DNA from: Streptomonospora sp. PA3
GTDB lineage: Bacteria; Actinomycetota; Actinomycetes; Streptosporangiales; Streptosporangiaceae
Direction of reading: 5' to 3'
Length of the DNA: 64,000 nucleotides
Assembly (NCBI RefSeq): GCF_009728995.1
Contig: NZ_VTZW01000016.1
Coordinates: 268,421-332,420 of the forward strand
Position 1 is the first letter of the stretch, and every line of letters starts with the position of its first letter. The notes below the pieces were generated by a model. The model was given only the letters and a program-made list of their open reading frames with translations, was not told the DNA's origin and made no database searches. A program made the translations under genes and the position numbers. This document shows positions 1-10,218 of the stretch, piece by piece.

Positions 1-1848
1 CAGTTCCAGGGGGTTGTTCCACAGCCGCAGCCCTTCGCCGGGGCCGGGCACGTCGATGCCGCCGGTGGCCAGCCCGGCCGCCAGCCGGGCCCCCGGCAGC
101 ACCAGGATGGTGGCGAGGATGATCCCCAGGTACACCGGCAGGGAGCCGCTCTGGGTGCGCCGGGTGACGCTCAGCGCCGCGGTGTAGACCCCGTGGACGA
201 ACATGTGGTAGCCGTACTCGGCGTCGGGCCAGCGCGGCATCGCGTTCTGCAGGCGGCCGACGGCCCTACGCCGGAGGAACATCAGCACGCCGGCGGCCAC
301 CACCAGGGCGGTCACCAGCAGCGTCGGGGTCAGCCCGTGCCACAGCGCCAGGTGGTAGGGCTTGGGGCCCGCGGGAAGGGCGTGCGCATAGCCCTGGGCG
401 AGGCCGTCGACGGCCCAGGGGATCACGCCCAGGACCAGGCTCGCCGCCGAGAGCGCCACCGGGGCGGCGGCGAACGGCGCCGCAGGGGGTTCGCTCGGGC
501 GCTCGGCGACCGTGGACTTGTCGGAGAAGGCGCCCCACACGAACCGGGCGCTGTAGGCGAAGGTCAGCACGGAGCCCACCGCCACTCCCGCCAGCACCGC
601 CCAGGCCGCGGCCGCCGGCGGCGCCGGGGCCGCGCTCGGCATGAACGCCTCCAGCGCCGCCTCCTTGGCGGGGAACCCGATCAGCGGCGGCAGCCCGGCC
701 ATGGACGCCGCGGCCAGGCCGGCGGCCGCCGCCAGGACGGGCATGCGCCGCCCCAGCCCGCTGAGCCGGCTGATGCTGCGCGTGCCGGTCTGGTGGTCGA
801 TGATGCCGACGACGAGGAACAGCGCCGACTTGAACAGCCCGTGGGCGAGGAGCACGCCGATCATGGCGGTGGCGGCCACCTGGGTCCCGGCTCCGCCGAG
901 CAGGGTGAGGAACCCCAGCTGGCTGACGGTGCCGTAGGCCAGCAGCAGTTTGAGATCGTCCTGGCGCAGCGCCCGCCATCCGCCCACGACCATGGTGGCC
1001 AGGCCCACGCTCAGTACCAGCACCTGCCACGCGCCCGCCTCGGCGAAGCCGGGGGCCAGCCGGGCGACGAGGTAGACGCCGCCCTTGACCATGGCCGCGG
1101 CGTGCAGGTAGGCGCTGACCGGAGTCGGCGCGATCATCGCGCCGGGCAGCCAGAAGTGCAGCGGCACCTGGGCGGACTTGGCGAACGCGCCCACCAGGAC
1201 CAGCACCAGCGCCGCCGTCAGCCACGGCCCGCCCTCCGGCGGGTCGGCCACCAGGCCGGAGATGCTGTAGTCCCCCGCCGCCGCGCCCAGCATGATGAAC
1301 CCGATCAGCATCAGCAGCCCGGTCCCGGTGGTGGTGACCAGCGCCTGGGTGGCCGCACGCCGCGCGTGCTCCTTGCGGTCGTCGTGGCCCACCAGCAGGA
1401 AGGAGGTGATCGAGGTCAGCTCCCAGAACACATACAGCGCGAAGAGGTTGTCGGTGGTGACCACGCCGAGCATGGAGCCGGCGAACAGCACCATGATCGC
1501 GGCGAGCCGGCCCAGGCCGCGCTCGCCGGCGTGGAAGTAGGCGGCGCAGTAGCCGAAGATGACGGCGCCCACCCCGCTGACCAGCAGCACCATGGCCAGG
1601 GCGAGGGCGTCCACGCGGAAGTCAAGCCCGATGCCCAGGGCCGGCGCCCAGGGGATCGACGCCTGCGGCGGCGACCCGGCGAGGATCCGCGGGACGCCGG
1701 CCAGCGCCCACACCGCCGCCGCGGCCGGCGGCAGCGCCGCGAGCAGGAAGACCCGGGCGCCGAATCGCCCGGCGAGCGGCGGCAGCAGCACCGCGACCGC
1801 GGCGTGCAGCACGAGAATGGCAGGCAGCAGCATGGGCACGTCGTTCAT
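1..1848 (-). CDS. Na+/H+ antiporter subunit A, MrpA-like (partial, C-terminus beyond window)
   Basis: Multi-pass membrane protein of the proton-pumping NuoL/MrpA family; in Mrp complexes this subunit exchanges cytoplasmic Na+ for external H+. 616 residues are visible and the frame is still open at base 1. Family hallmarks: the membrane-buried Glu in FWELTS near residue 143, the Lys in AFAKSAQVPLHFW near residue 222, and AYLHAAAMVKGG with its His and Lys about 25 residues further on. The N-terminus (MLLPAILVLHAAVAVLLPPL) resembles MrpA more than NuoL, and no nuo genes are next to it. Start ATG at 1848; a second in-frame ATG is five codons in. Other Mrp subunits would be expected just outside the window. 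NuoL- or HyfB-like is the main alternative. Confidence 0.8.
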   Translation of the reverse strand, partial: MNDVPMLLPAILVLHAAVAVLLPPLAGRFGARVFLLAALPPAAAAVWALAGVPRILAGSPPQASIPWAPALGIGLDFRVDALALAMVLLVSGVGAVIFGYCAAYFHAGERGLGRLAAIMVLFAGSMLGVVTTDNLFALYVFWELTSITSFLLVGHDDRKEHARRAATQALVTTTGTGLLMLIGFIMLGAAAGDYSISGLVADPPEGGPWLTAALVLVLVGAFAKSAQVPLHFWLPGAMIAPTPVSAYLHAAAMVKGGVYLVARLAPGFAEAGAWQVLVLSVGLATMVVGGWRALRQDDLKLLLAYGTVSQLGFLTLLGGAGTQVAATAMIGVLLAHGLFKSALFLVVGIIDHQTGTRSISRLSGLGRRMPVLAAAAGLAAASMAGLPPLIGFPAKEAALEAFMPSAAPAPPAAAAWAVLAGVAVGSVLTFAYSARFVWGAFSDKSTVAERPSEPPAAPFAAAPVALSAASLVLGVIPWAVDGLAQGYAHALPAGPKPYHLALWHGLTPTLLVTALVVAAGVLMFLRRRAVGRLQNAMPRWPDAEYGYHMFVHGVYTAALSVTRRTQSGSLPVYLGIILATILVLPGARLAAGLATGGIDVPGPGEGLRLWNNPLEL

Positions 1849-2631
1849 CGTCGGTCGGCCCGGCGGCGGACCGCCGCCGGGCGGCGGCCGGGCCGTGCCG
1901 GCGGGGCGTGCGGGATGGGCAGGGCTGCGAGGGCGGTCGTCGAAGGCCCCGGAGGCGTCCGGCGAGCCGGGGGCGCCCGGTACGCCTCAGAGGCTAGGCC
2001 GTGTTTGGTGGGTCCGTCCGTAGCGAGCGGCGCACTCGTGTGCGCCCCGCGCCCGATCGCGCGAAGCGCCGCCCCGGTGCGGGGCGCCGCCATAGGGACC
2101 AGTGCCGCTCTCGCAAGGCCGAGGAAGGAGTCAGGGTGGTCCCCTGTCGACTGTCCCTGACAGGCGGCTTCGCCATGATGCCTGTCAGGGGCCCAGAGAA
2201 CGCAGCGAGAGCGTGCTGGGGCGCCGCGCAGTAGGACCGTGATCCACCAAACACGGCCGAGCTCCGGCCCCCGCCACCGCTTTGGCTGCCCGGGGAACGG
2301 GTGTACCATCCGCCGCCTCCCATCGCCTCGACCGGCTTCGCACGGCACCTGGCGCACACAATCCGACCTGCGCATACGCGTGCCGCGCCGCATCGGCCGC
2401 CGCGCGCCTTCCCGTCGGCGGCGTGGCTCTTCTCACCCGCGCCTATCCGCGTTTCCGCCGCCCGAACCACCGCCCCGCCACACACCGTGAGCATCGTCGC
2501 CACGGCGCCGGTCCCGAAGCCCTCGGGCAACCCCGTTCCCCCGCATCTTAACGGGATCCTAACGCGGCGCCGCGCCCGGGGGCGGGGGGACTGGTTCGCG
2601 ATGGTCTGCGCGGCGGGCCAGAATTACCGGC
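1849..2631. other. 783-bp intergenic region between divergent genes
   Basis: Separates the leftward antiporter gene from rightward parC. Open frames on both strands lack a plausible start, family resemblance or consistent codon bias. It contains the inverted-repeat element at 1993-2262. The final 370 bp hold no recognisable gene; a weak -10 (CAGAAT, 2619-2624) lies 7 nt before the parC ATG. Confidence 0.6.
1993..2262. mobile_element. MITE-like element with terminal inverted repeats
   Basis: A perfect 15-bp inverted repeat, GGCCGTGTTTGGTGG, occurs at 1997-2011 with its complement at 2244-2258. With one mismatch it extends to 1993 and 2262. Inside is an 11-bp hairpin (2155-2165 with 2180-2190). 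There is no transposase frame, so it would be non-autonomous. I see no clear target-site duplication. The ends share GGCCGTGTTT with the left end of the hairpin element at 12476. The family is unknown to me. Confidence 0.6.
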
Positions 2632-5124
2632 ATGGCCCGTACAACCTCCTCTCCACCACCCGAGGACCTCGCTGAGAAGATCATCGACATCGACGTCTCC
2701 GAGGAGATGCGCGGCAGCTTCCTGGAGTACGCCTACTCGGTGATCTATCAGCGCGCCCTGCCGGACGCCCGCGACGGGATGAAGCCGGTCCAGCGGCGCA
2801 TCCTCTACCAGATGAACGAGATGGGGCTGCGCCCCGACCGCGCCCACGTCAAGTGTGCCCGCGTGGTCGGCGAGGTGATGGGCAAGCTGCACCCGCACGG
2901 CGACTCCGCCATCTACGACGCCATGGTGCGGATGAGCCAGCCCTTCGCGATGCGGGTGCCGCTCGTCGACGGGCACGGCAACTTCGGTTCGCTGGGCGGC
3001 GACGACGCCCCGGCGGCCATGCGCTACACCGAGGCCCGCCTGGCGCGCTCCGCCCAGCTGCTGGTGACCTCGCTGGACGAGAACGTCGTCGACTTCCACC
3101 CCAACTACGACGGCCAGGAGAGCGAACCCGAGGTCCTGCCCGCGGCCTTCCCCAACCTGCTGGTCAACGGCGCGTCCGGGATCGCCGTGGGCATGGCGAC
3201 CAACATGGTCCCGCACAACCTCGGCGAGGTCATCGCGGCGGCACGCCACCTGCTGGCCCACCCCGACGCCTCGCTGGAGGACCTGCTGGGGTTCGTGCCG
3301 GGCCCCGATCTGCCCACCGGCGGCACGATCGTGGGGCTCGACGGCATCCGCGACGCCTACCGGAAGGGGCGCGGCAGCTTCCGCACCCGCGCCACCGTCA
3401 GCGTCGAGAAGGTCTCCCCCCGCCGCACCGGCCTGGTGGTGACCGAGCTGCCCTACAACGTGGGGCCCGAGAAGGTCGTCAGCCGCATCAAGGAGCTGGT
3501 GCAGAACAAGAAGCTGCAGGGCATCAGCGACCTCAAGGACCTCACCGACCGCAACCAGGGCCTGCGCCTGGTCATCGAGCTGAAGAACGGCTTCAACCCC
3601 GAGGCGGTGCTGGAGGAGCTCTACCGGCTGACGCCGATGGAGGAGAGCTTCGGCATCAACAACGTCGCCCTGGTCGACGGCCAGCCCCGCACCATGGGCC
3701 TGCGCGACCTGCTCCAGGTGTTCGTCGACCACCGCCTCGACGTGGTCCGGCGCCGCTGCGAGCACCGCCGCGCCAAGCGCGAGGAGCGGCTGCACCTGGT
3801 GGCCGGGCTGCTGGTCGCCCTGCTCAACATCGACGATGTCATCGCGCTGATCCGCGACTCCGAGGACACCGCCCAGGCCCGCGAGCGCCTGATGTCGACC
3901 TTCGAGCTGTCCGACACCCAGGCCCGCTACATCCTCGACACCCCGCTGCGCCGCCTGACCAAGTACGACCGGCTGGAGCTGGAGAACGAGCGCGACCGGC
4001 TGAACAAGGACATCGAGGAGCTGACCGCGATCCTGGAGTCCGATTCCAAGCTGCGCCGCCTGGTCTCCAAGGAGCTGGGCGAGGTGGCCAAGGACTACGC
4101 CACCCCGCGGCGCACCGTGCTGCAGGAGAGCTCGGGCGAGACCCGCAGCGCCTCCATCCCGCTGGAGATGGCCGACCGGCCCTGCCACGTCCTCCTCAGC
4201 GCCACCGGCCTGCTGGGCCGCAGCTCGGGCCCGCAGGTGCCGCCGATGCACGAGGGGCTGCGCACCCAGCACGACGCCGTGGCCGCGTCGGTGCCCGCCA
4301 CCTCCCGCGGCGACGTCGCCCTCATCACCGACATCGGACGGGCCATCCGCGTGCCGGTGGTGGAGCTGCCCGAGCTGCCCGACGACGCGACGGATTCGCC
4401 GCCGCAGGCCCACGGGCTGCCCGTCGCGGAGTTCGTCGCCCTGGACGAGGACGAGCACGTCGTGTCGGTCGCGGCCCTCGACGACGACGGCCCCGGCATC
4501 GCGGTGGGCACCGCCCAGGGCGTGGTCAAGCGGGTGACCTCGGAGTCTCCGCCCAACAAGGACGACTTCGAGATCATCAACCTGCGCGAAGGCGACCGGG
4601 TCGTGGGCGCCGCCCAGCTGGCCACCGGCGAGGACGACCTCGTCTTCGTCACCACCGAGGGGCAGCTGCTGCGGTTCTCCGCCGAGACCGTCCGCCCCCA
4701 GGGCCGCCCCGCCGGAGGGGTGACCGGTGTGCGGCTGCCCGAGGGCGCGCGGGCACTGTGGTTCGGCGCGGTCGCGGTGCCCGAGGACACCGTGGTCCTC
4801 ACCGTGGCCGGGAGCTCCCAAGCCCAAGAGCTGCCCGGCACGGCCGGGGGTTCGGCCAAGGTCACCCCGTTCGAGGCGTTCCCCGCCAAGGGCCGCGCCA
4901 CCGGCGGCGTGCGCTGCCAGCGTTTCCTCAAGGGCGAGGACAGACTGGTGCTGGCCTGGGTGGGCCGGGCGCCGGCCCGCGCGAGCCGGGCCGACGGCGG
5001 CCCGATCCGGCTGCCCGACCTCGACGAGCGCCGCGACGGCTCGGGCGAGCCGCTGCCGCGGGCCATCGCCGTGGTCGGCACCGGCCGCACCGACACCGGA
5101 CTCGCCTCCGCGGCCACCGGCTGA
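2632..5124 (+). CDS. parC: DNA topoisomerase IV subunit A (GyrA/ParC family)
   Basis: Breakage-reunion subunit of a type II topoisomerase that passes duplex DNA through a double-strand break, chiefly for decatenation. 830 residues. The catalytic Tyr is Y132 in RYTEARL. The quinolone-determining region [10 protein letters not shown] spans residues 87-96 and has the drug-sensitive residues S92 and D96. The C-terminal half is the beta-pinwheel DNA-wrapping domain; no canonical GyrA box (QRRGGKG) is visible, which favours ParC over gyrase. The partner subunit parE is at 7438-9543. Actinomycetes often carry this second pair near hrdB. No Shine-Dalgarno is evident; CAGAAT 7 nt upstream suggests a leaderless mRNA. 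A stem-loop follows at 5148. Confidence 0.93.
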   Translation: MARTTSSPPPEDLAEKIIDIDVSEEMRGSFLEYAYSVIYQRALPDARDGMKPVQRRILYQMNEMGLRPDRAHVKCARVVGEVMGKLHPHGDSAIYDAMVRMSQPFAMRVPLVDGHGNFGSLGGDDAPAAMRYTEARLARSAQLLVTSLDENVVDFHPNYDGQESEPEVLPAAFPNLLVNGASGIAVGMATNMVPHNLGEVIAAARHLLAHPDASLEDLLGFVPGPDLPTGGTIVGLDGIRDAYRKGRGSFRTRATVSVEKVSPRRTGLVVTELPYNVGPEKVVSRIKELVQNKKLQGISDLKDLTDRNQGLRLVIELKNGFNPEAVLEELYRLTPMEESFGINNVALVDGQPRTMGLRDLLQVFVDHRLDVVRRRCEHRRAKREERLHLVAGLLVALLNIDDVIALIRDSEDTAQARERLMSTFELSDTQARYILDTPLRRLTKYDRLELENERDRLNKDIEELTAILESDSKLRRLVSKELGEVAKDYATPRRTVLQESSGETRSASIPLEMADRPCHVLLSATGLLGRSSGPQVPPMHEGLRTQHDAVAASVPATSRGDVALITDIGRAIRVPVVELPELPDDATDSPPQAHGLPVAEFVALDEDEHVVSVAALDDDGPGIAVGTAQGVVKRVTSESPPNKDDFEIINLREGDRVVGAAQLATGEDDLVFVTTEGQLLRFSAETVRPQGRPAGGVTGVRLPEGARALWFGAVAVPEDTVVLTVAGSSQAQELPGTAGGSAKVTPFEAFPAKGRATGGVRCQRFLKGEDRLVLAWVGRAPARASRADGGPIRLPDLDERRDGSGEPLPRAIAVVGTGRTDTGLASAATG

Positions 5125-5147
5125 GCGCGCCGTCCCGACCGCAATCC

Positions 5148-5202
5148 GGCGCCGCCGCGGGCGGGCGCCCGCGTCCGCACGGGCGCGCCCCGCGGCGGCG
5201 CC
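5148..5202 (+). terminator. Stem-loop after parC
   Basis: Perfect 14-bp inverted repeat (5148-5161 with 5189-5202) with a G+C-rich loop that can itself fold. No T-tract. Placed 23 bp past the parC stop, so a likely terminator or processing hairpin. Confidence 0.5.
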
Positions 5203-5250
5203 CTCCGCAGCGCCCGCCGCGCTGCGGGCCGACACCTCCGGGAGGATCCT

Positions 5251-5754
5251 GTGAGCAACGCCTTCGACGACCTCTTCGCCGCCAACGCCGACTACGCCGC
5301 CGACTTCGCCCTGAGCGGGCTGGCGCCCCGCGCCGCACGCGGCCTCGCACTGGTGACCTGCATGGACTCGCGGATCGAGCCGCTGCAGACGCTCGGGCTC
5401 AAGCCCGGCGACGCCAAGATCCTGCGCAACGCCGGCGCCCGGGTCACCGACGACACGCTGCGCACGCTGGTGCTGGCCGCCTACCTGCTGGAGGTCGACC
5501 GGGTGCTGGTCATGCCGCACACCCGGTGCAAGATGGCCTCGGTCTCCGGCGACGACGAGGTCCACGACCTCATCGAGCGCGAGCACGGGGTGGACACGCG
5601 CAGCCTGGAGTTCGGCACCGACAACGACCAGCTCGGCGCCCTGCGCCACGACCTGGAGCGCATCCGCCACCATCCGCTGCTGCCGGACGGCCTGCCGGTG
5701 GCCGGAGCCCTCTACGACGTCGACACCGGCCGCGTGGAGCCCGTCGACGCATAG
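5251..5754 (+). CDS. Beta-class carbonic anhydrase
   Basis: Zinc enzyme interconverting CO2 and bicarbonate in the cytoplasm. 167 residues, the short actinobacterial form. The metal and catalytic residues are present: C37, D39 and R41 in TCMDSR, and H90 and C93 in HTRC. Start GTG is preceded by GGGAGGATCC as ribosome-binding site. It lies 126 bp after parC and 82 bp before a TPR gene on the same strand, and may be read separately because a hairpin intervenes. Short members of this family have not all been shown to be active. Confidence 0.87.
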   Translation: MSNAFDDLFAANADYAADFALSGLAPRAARGLALVTCMDSRIEPLQTLGLKPGDAKILRNAGARVTDDTLRTLVLAAYLLEVDRVLVMPHTRCKMASVSGDDEVHDLIEREHGVDTRSLEFGTDNDQLGALRHDLERIRHHPLLPDGLPVAGALYDVDTGRVEPVDA

Positions 5755-5836
5755 CTCCCCGACGTGTGAGGCGCGCCGTCGTCGGGAATAGGACATTCCG
5801 CTTCGGGGTTGTGGTGCCCGACGAAGGGAGTGCCCT

Positions 5837-6163
5837 GTGAAGGAGACGACCTACGAGACGTTCAGCCGCGGCAAAATGTACTTCGACCTGGGCGACTACA
5901 TCGAGGCCGCCCGCATTCTGAGGCCCATCGCCGAAGACGAGCCGGGCAGCCGGTCGATCCTGGAACTGCTGGGCCGCTCCTATTTCCACTCGGCACAGCT
6001 GGCCAAGGCCGAGGAGACCTTCCGGCGCATCATCGAGCTGGACCCCTGCGACAGCTGGGCCCACATCGCCTTGGCGCGCTCCCTGGAGCGCCAGAGCCGC
6101 GACGACGAAGCCGCCCCCTACCGGCGGATGCACGCCGCCATGTCCGGCGGCTCGCTGGACTGA
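5837..6163 (+). CDS. Small tetratricopeptide-repeat protein
   Basis: 108 residues made almost entirely of helical TPR units. A first repeat runs from about residue 5 to 38 ([14 protein letters not shown]), a second from about 39 to 72 ([18 protein letters not shown]) and a third, partial, from about 73 to 105. No signal peptide or membrane segment, so a soluble protein-binding scaffold is likely; its partner is unknown. GTG start with AAGGGAG upstream. A strong hairpin at 6202-6232 ends the unit. Small single-domain TPR proteins of this kind are common in Actinobacteria. Confidence 0.75.
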   Translation: MKETTYETFSRGKMYFDLGDYIEAARILRPIAEDEPGSRSILELLGRSYFHSAQLAKAEETFRRIIELDPCDSWAHIALARSLERQSRDDEAAPYRRMHAAMSGGSLD

Positions 6164-6201
6164 CCCAACCGCCCCGCGGCGGGCGGGGCGCACCGCGCAT
6201 C

Positions 6202-6232
6202 GAGGGGCTCTCCCACCTGCGGAGAGCCCCTC
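6202..6232 (+). terminator. Strong hairpin after the TPR gene
   Basis: Perfect 12-bp stem (6202-6213 with 6221-6232) and a 7-nt loop, 39 bp after the TPR stop. No T-run follows. Confidence 0.65.
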
Positions 6233-6260
6233 GGCGCGTCTCGGCGGGGCGGCCGAGCGA

Positions 6261-6266
6261 TAAGGT
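6261..6266 (+). promoter_or_regulatory. -10 hexamer of a probable leaderless promoter
   Basis: TAAGGT lies 7 nt before the ATG at 6274 and no Shine-Dalgarno is present, so transcription may begin at the start codon. No convincing -35. Confidence 0.4.
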
Positions 6267-6273
6267 CGCGACC

Positions 6274-7398
6274 ATGACCGCACCGGACGAGGATCCCAAC
6301 TGGCCCTGCGTGGAAGGCCCGTCCCAGCGCGCCCGCGCGTGGGTGGACGAGGCGGTCCGCAAGGTGGTCGCCGACGCCAACCGCTCGGCGGACACCCACC
6401 TGCACGCCTTCCCGCTGCCGCCGGAGTGGGGCATCGACCTCTACCTCAAGGACGAGTCCGTCCACCCCACCGGCAGCCTCAAGCACCGGCTGGCACGGTC
6501 GCTGTTCCTCTACGCCCTGGCCAACGGCTGGATCGGCGAGGACACCACCATCGTGGAGGCCAGCTCCGGCTCCACGGCGGTATCCGAGGCCTACTTCGCC
6601 CGGCTGCTCGGGCTGGACTTCGTCACCGTGATGCCCCGCAAGACCAGCCCGGAGAAGATCGCGCTCATCGAACGCTACGGCGGCAGGTGCCACTACGTGG
6701 ACGTGCCCGTGGAGATGTACAGCGAGGCCGAGCGGCTGGCCGCCGAGACCGGCGGCCACTACATGGACCAGTTCACCTACGCCGAGCGGGCCACCGACTG
6801 GCGCGGCAACAACAACATCGCCGAGTCGATCTTCGAGCAGCTGGCCATGGAGCGCCACCCCGTGCCCGAATGGATCGTCGTGGGCGCCGGCACCGGCGGG
6901 ACCTCGGCCACGATCGGGCGCTACCTGCGCTACCGCCGGCACGGCACTCGGCTGGCGGTGGTCGACCCGGAGAACTCGGCGTTCTTCCCCGGCTGGGTCA
7001 CCGGGGCGAGCGACTACGCCACCGGCATGCCCTCGCGCATCGAGGGGATCGGGCGGCCGCGGATGGAGCCCAGCTTCGTGCCCTCGGTCATCGATCTGAT
7101 GGTGCCCGTGCCCGACGCCGCCAGCATCGCCGCGATGCGCCACCTCAACACGGTCACCGGGCTCAGCGCGGGCGGCTCGACCGGCACGAACATGTGGGGC
7201 GTGTGGCACCTGGTCGCCCGCATGCTGCGCGAGGGATGCCGCGGCAGCGTCGTCACGCTGATCTGCGACGGCGGCGAGCGCTACCGGCACAGCTACTACG
7301 ACGACGCCTGGGTGGCCGAGCGCGGCATGGACCCCGCGCCCTACACGGCGGCGGTGGAGCACTTCCTGGCGAGCGGGGAGTGGAACCCGCCCGGGTGA
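6274..7398 (+). CDS. PLP-dependent cysteine synthase-family enzyme (Cds1-like)
   Basis: Fold-type II pyridoxal-phosphate enzyme of the cysteine synthase/cystathionine beta-synthase superfamily, 374 residues. The probable Schiff-base Lys is K70 in PTGSLKHR. The Asn/Ser cofactor loop is [12 protein letters not shown] near residue 95, and the phosphate-binding loop is GAGTGGTSA. The [14 protein letters not shown] block resembles the mycobacterial L-cysteine desulfhydrase Cds1, so release of sulfide from cysteine is the best guess, from memory of the family. No cys genes are adjacent. It is convergent with parE. Catalysis on another beta-substituted amino acid cannot be excluded. Confidence 0.75.
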   Translation: MTAPDEDPNWPCVEGPSQRARAWVDEAVRKVVADANRSADTHLHAFPLPPEWGIDLYLKDESVHPTGSLKHRLARSLFLYALANGWIGEDTTIVEASSGSTAVSEAYFARLLGLDFVTVMPRKTSPEKIALIERYGGRCHYVDVPVEMYSEAERLAAETGGHYMDQFTYAERATDWRGNNNIAESIFEQLAMERHPVPEWIVVGAGTGGTSATIGRYLRYRRHGTRLAVVDPENSAFFPGWVTGASDYATGMPSRIEGIGRPRMEPSFVPSVIDLMVPVPDAASIAAMRHLNTVTGLSAGGSTGTNMWGVWHLVARMLREGCRGSVVTLICDGGERYRHSYYDDAWVAERGMDPAPYTAAVEHFLASGEWNPPG

Positions 7399-7437
7399 TC
7401 TGCGCCCGCCCCACCCGCGGGCGCGCCGCGGGCGGGC

Positions 7438-9543
7438 TCAGGTGTCGATGCGGCTGGCGTCGAGCTCCTGGGCGCCCTGGCTGATGAACTCGCGCCGCGG
7501 CGCGACCTCGTTGCCCATCAGCAGGTCGAAGACCTTCGCGGCCTCCTCGGCGTGCTCGACCCGGATGCGGCGCAGCGTGCGGTGGCGGGGGTCCATGGTG
7601 GTCTCGGCGAGCTGGTCGGCGTCCATCTCGCCCAGGCCCTTGTAGCGCTGCACGGGCTCCTTCCAGCTCAGACCCTTCTTCTCCAGCTCCAGCAGTCGCC
7701 GCTGCAGCTCGGCGTCGGTGTAGGTGTAGATGTAGCGGTCCTCAGGCTTGGCGCCGCGCTTCTTGCGGACGTTGGTCAGCTCGATGCGGTGCAGCGGCGG
7801 CACGGCGGCGTAGACCCGGCCGGCCTCCAGCATCGGGCGCATGTAGCGGTAGAACAGCGTCAGCAGCAGGCAGCGGATGTGGGCGCCGTCGACGTCGGCG
7901 TCGGCCATGATGATGACCCGGCCGTAGCGGGCGGCGTCGATGTCGAAGGTGCGCCCCGACCCGGCCCCGATGACCTGGAGGATCGCCGCGCATTCGGCGT
8001 TCTTCAGCATGTCCGAGACCGAGGACTTCTGCACGTTGAGGATCTTGCCGCGGATGGGCAGCAGCGCCTGGAACTCCGAGTCGCGCGCGAGTTTGGCCGT
8101 GCCCAGCGCGGAGTCGCCCTCGACGATGAACAGCTCGCTGCGGTCGAGGCCCTCGCTGCGGCAGTCGACCAGCTTGGCGGGCAGCGCGGAGCTCTCCAGC
8201 GCGTTCTTGCGCCGCTGGGTCTCGCGCTGCTGGCGGGCGGCGATGCGCGCCTTGGCGGCGTTGACCGCCTTCTCCAGCACCGTGCGCGCCTGCTGCTTCT
8301 CGCCGCGGCGCGTGGAGGCCAGAAACGCCCGCAGCTCCTTGCCGACGACCTGGGAGACGATGCGCGAGGCAGCCGACGTGCCCAGGATCTCCTTGGTCTG
8401 GCCCTCGAACTGGGGCTCGGGCAGCCGCACGGTCACCACGGCGGTCAGCCCTTCGAGCACGTCCTCCTTGGTGACCGGGTCGTCCTTGTCCTTGAGCAGC
8501 TTGCTCGCGCGCAGCTGGTCGTTGACCACCCGGACCAGCGCCCGCTCGAACCCGGTCATGTGCGTGCCGCCCTTGGGGGTGGCGATGACGTTGACGAAGG
8601 AGCGCACCGTGGTCTCGTAGCCGGTGCCCCAGCGCAGCGCGATGTCGACCTCGAGCCGGCGGTCGACGTCGGTGGGGGTCATGTGGCCCTGCTCGTCGAG
8701 CACGGGGACGGTCTCGGTGAAGTGGCCCGAGCCCTGGATGCGCAGCACGTCGTTGAGGGCGTCGTCGGGGGCCAGGTAGGTGCAGAACTCCCCGATCCCG
8801 CCGTCGAAGCGGAACTCCTCCTCGTAGGTGCCCTCCTCCGGGTAGCGCTCGTCGCGCACCGCGATGGCCAGCCCCGGGATCAGGAACGCCGTCTGGCGGG
8901 CGCGGTCCAGCAGCGAGTCGCGGGTGACGTCGGCGTCCTTGAGGAAGATCTGGCGGTCGGGCCAGAACCGGATGCGGGTGCCGGTGACCTTCTTGGCCAC
9001 CCGGCGGACCTGCTCCAGCCCGGAGCCGGGGGTGAAAGGGGCGTCGGGGCCGTCGCCGTCGAAGCGGCCGGGGATGCCCCTGCGGAAGCTCATGGCGTGG
9101 GTGTGGCCCTGGCGGTCGACCTCGACGTCCAGGCGTCCGGAGAGCGCGTTGACGACCGAGGCGCCGACGCCGTGCAGGCCGCCGGAGGCGGTGTAGGAGC
9201 CCGAGCCGAACTTGCCGCCGGCGTGCAGCTTGGTCATGACCAGCTCCACACCGGTGAGGCCGGAGCGGGGTTCGGCGTCGACGGGGATGCCGCGGCCGTT
9301 GTCGCGGACCTCGACCGAGCCGTCGCCGTAGAGCACGACGTCGATGCGGGTGCAGAAGCCGCCGAGCGCCTCGTCGACGGAGTTGTCGATGATCTCCCAC
9401 ATGCAATGGGTCAGGCCGCGGCTGTCCGTGGACCCGATGTACATGCCGGGGCGCTTGCGGACCGCCTCAAGTCCCTCAAGGACCGAAAGATGCCGCGCGG
9501 AGTAGTCTTCGGGCTCGTCGACGGCTGCGGTTAGGGCGGTCAC
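7438..9543 (-). CDS. parE: DNA topoisomerase IV subunit B (GyrB/ParE family)
   Basis: ATPase subunit that clamps the transported DNA segment for the type II topoisomerase whose other subunit is parC. 701 residues from the GTG at 9543, chosen because AGGAGAG lies about 7 nt upstream; a longer in-frame extension has no support. GHKL ATPase motifs EIIDNSVDEALGG and DNGRGIPV are in the N-terminal 100 residues. The TOPRIM motif EGDSALG and the acidic cluster DADVDGAH lie in the C-terminal third, followed by QRYKGLGEM. The two subunits face each other and are separated by three unrelated genes. Confidence 0.93.
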   Translation of the reverse strand: MTALTAAVDEPEDYSARHLSVLEGLEAVRKRPGMYIGSTDSRGLTHCMWEIIDNSVDEALGGFCTRIDVVLYGDGSVEVRDNGRGIPVDAEPRSGLTGVELVMTKLHAGGKFGSGSYTASGGLHGVGASVVNALSGRLDVEVDRQGHTHAMSFRRGIPGRFDGDGPDAPFTPGSGLEQVRRVAKKVTGTRIRFWPDRQIFLKDADVTRDSLLDRARQTAFLIPGLAIAVRDERYPEEGTYEEEFRFDGGIGEFCTYLAPDDALNDVLRIQGSGHFTETVPVLDEQGHMTPTDVDRRLEVDIALRWGTGYETTVRSFVNVIATPKGGTHMTGFERALVRVVNDQLRASKLLKDKDDPVTKEDVLEGLTAVVTVRLPEPQFEGQTKEILGTSAASRIVSQVVGKELRAFLASTRRGEKQQARTVLEKAVNAAKARIAARQQRETQRRKNALESSALPAKLVDCRSEGLDRSELFIVEGDSALGTAKLARDSEFQALLPIRGKILNVQKSSVSDMLKNAECAAILQVIGAGSGRTFDIDAARYGRVIIMADADVDGAHIRCLLLTLFYRYMRPMLEAGRVYAAVPPLHRIELTNVRKKRGAKPEDRYIYTYTDAELQRRLLELEKKGLSWKEPVQRYKGLGEMDADQLAETTMDPRHRTLRRIRVEHAEEAAKVFDLLMGNEVAPRREFISQGAQELDASRIDT

Positions 9544-10218
9544 GTGGGGCTCTCCTGCGTTCGAAGGACGCCGACCGGCGCACGCGGCGCGCGGGCGTGC
9601 GCTGGACGTGGGCGGACAGGGGGCAGATGCGTCGCCGCTAGCTTGACGCACCGGTGTGACAGGAATGCGGCGCCGCCGCCCGCACCGAGCGGTCGGCCAC
9701 GGCTCGCCGGGGCGGCCGCGAGGCCGCGGGCGGCACCCGGCCGATCGCTCCGCCGCGGGGTGAGGCGCGCCGGCGGCGTGCGGTTCACCCGACCGCAGCG
9801 GGACGGTCGCCTGTTCATCACGAGCACACCACGCGCGAGATTACCACCTCGGTTTCCGCGGACTCCGCCGCCTCACCGGGGTTCCGGCACTGCGGCGCGG
9901 GGTCGGACACCCGCCGCAGCGCGTTCGCATCGCGCACACGACCCCGCGCGGGCGGGGGCGGACCCCCGCGCGGCCCCGGCGCCGGACCCCGGTCGGCCAA
10001 GCCGGGGTCTGCTATGAGTAGGGTGACCCCCATCACCATCGACCACAATGCGAGGACCTGCTTTGCCACGTAAGCGGCGGGAACGCCCGCTACGCCCCCA
10101 ATCCGGGGGCCGGGACCGGCCGATTCCGCTGTCGGCGTACAAAGGGGCTGGTTGGGAAGCTCTTGGTCCGGTTAGATGTTGTGCAGAGTGACTAGCGCCG
10201 AGTATTGAGGAAGGCGAA
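9544..10218. other. 675-bp intergenic region between divergent genes
   Basis: Lies between the starts of parE (leftward) and the DUF7455 gene (rightward), so both promoters should be here. Open frames overlap on all strands without start-site or codon-bias support. The segment 10015-10060 is less G+C-rich and may hold promoter elements, but no confident -35/-10 pair was found. Confidence 0.5.

Noticed and set aside
193-2160. 655-residue plus-strand frame
   Set aside because: Antisense of the MrpA-like gene, which has clear conserved membrane motifs on the minus strand.
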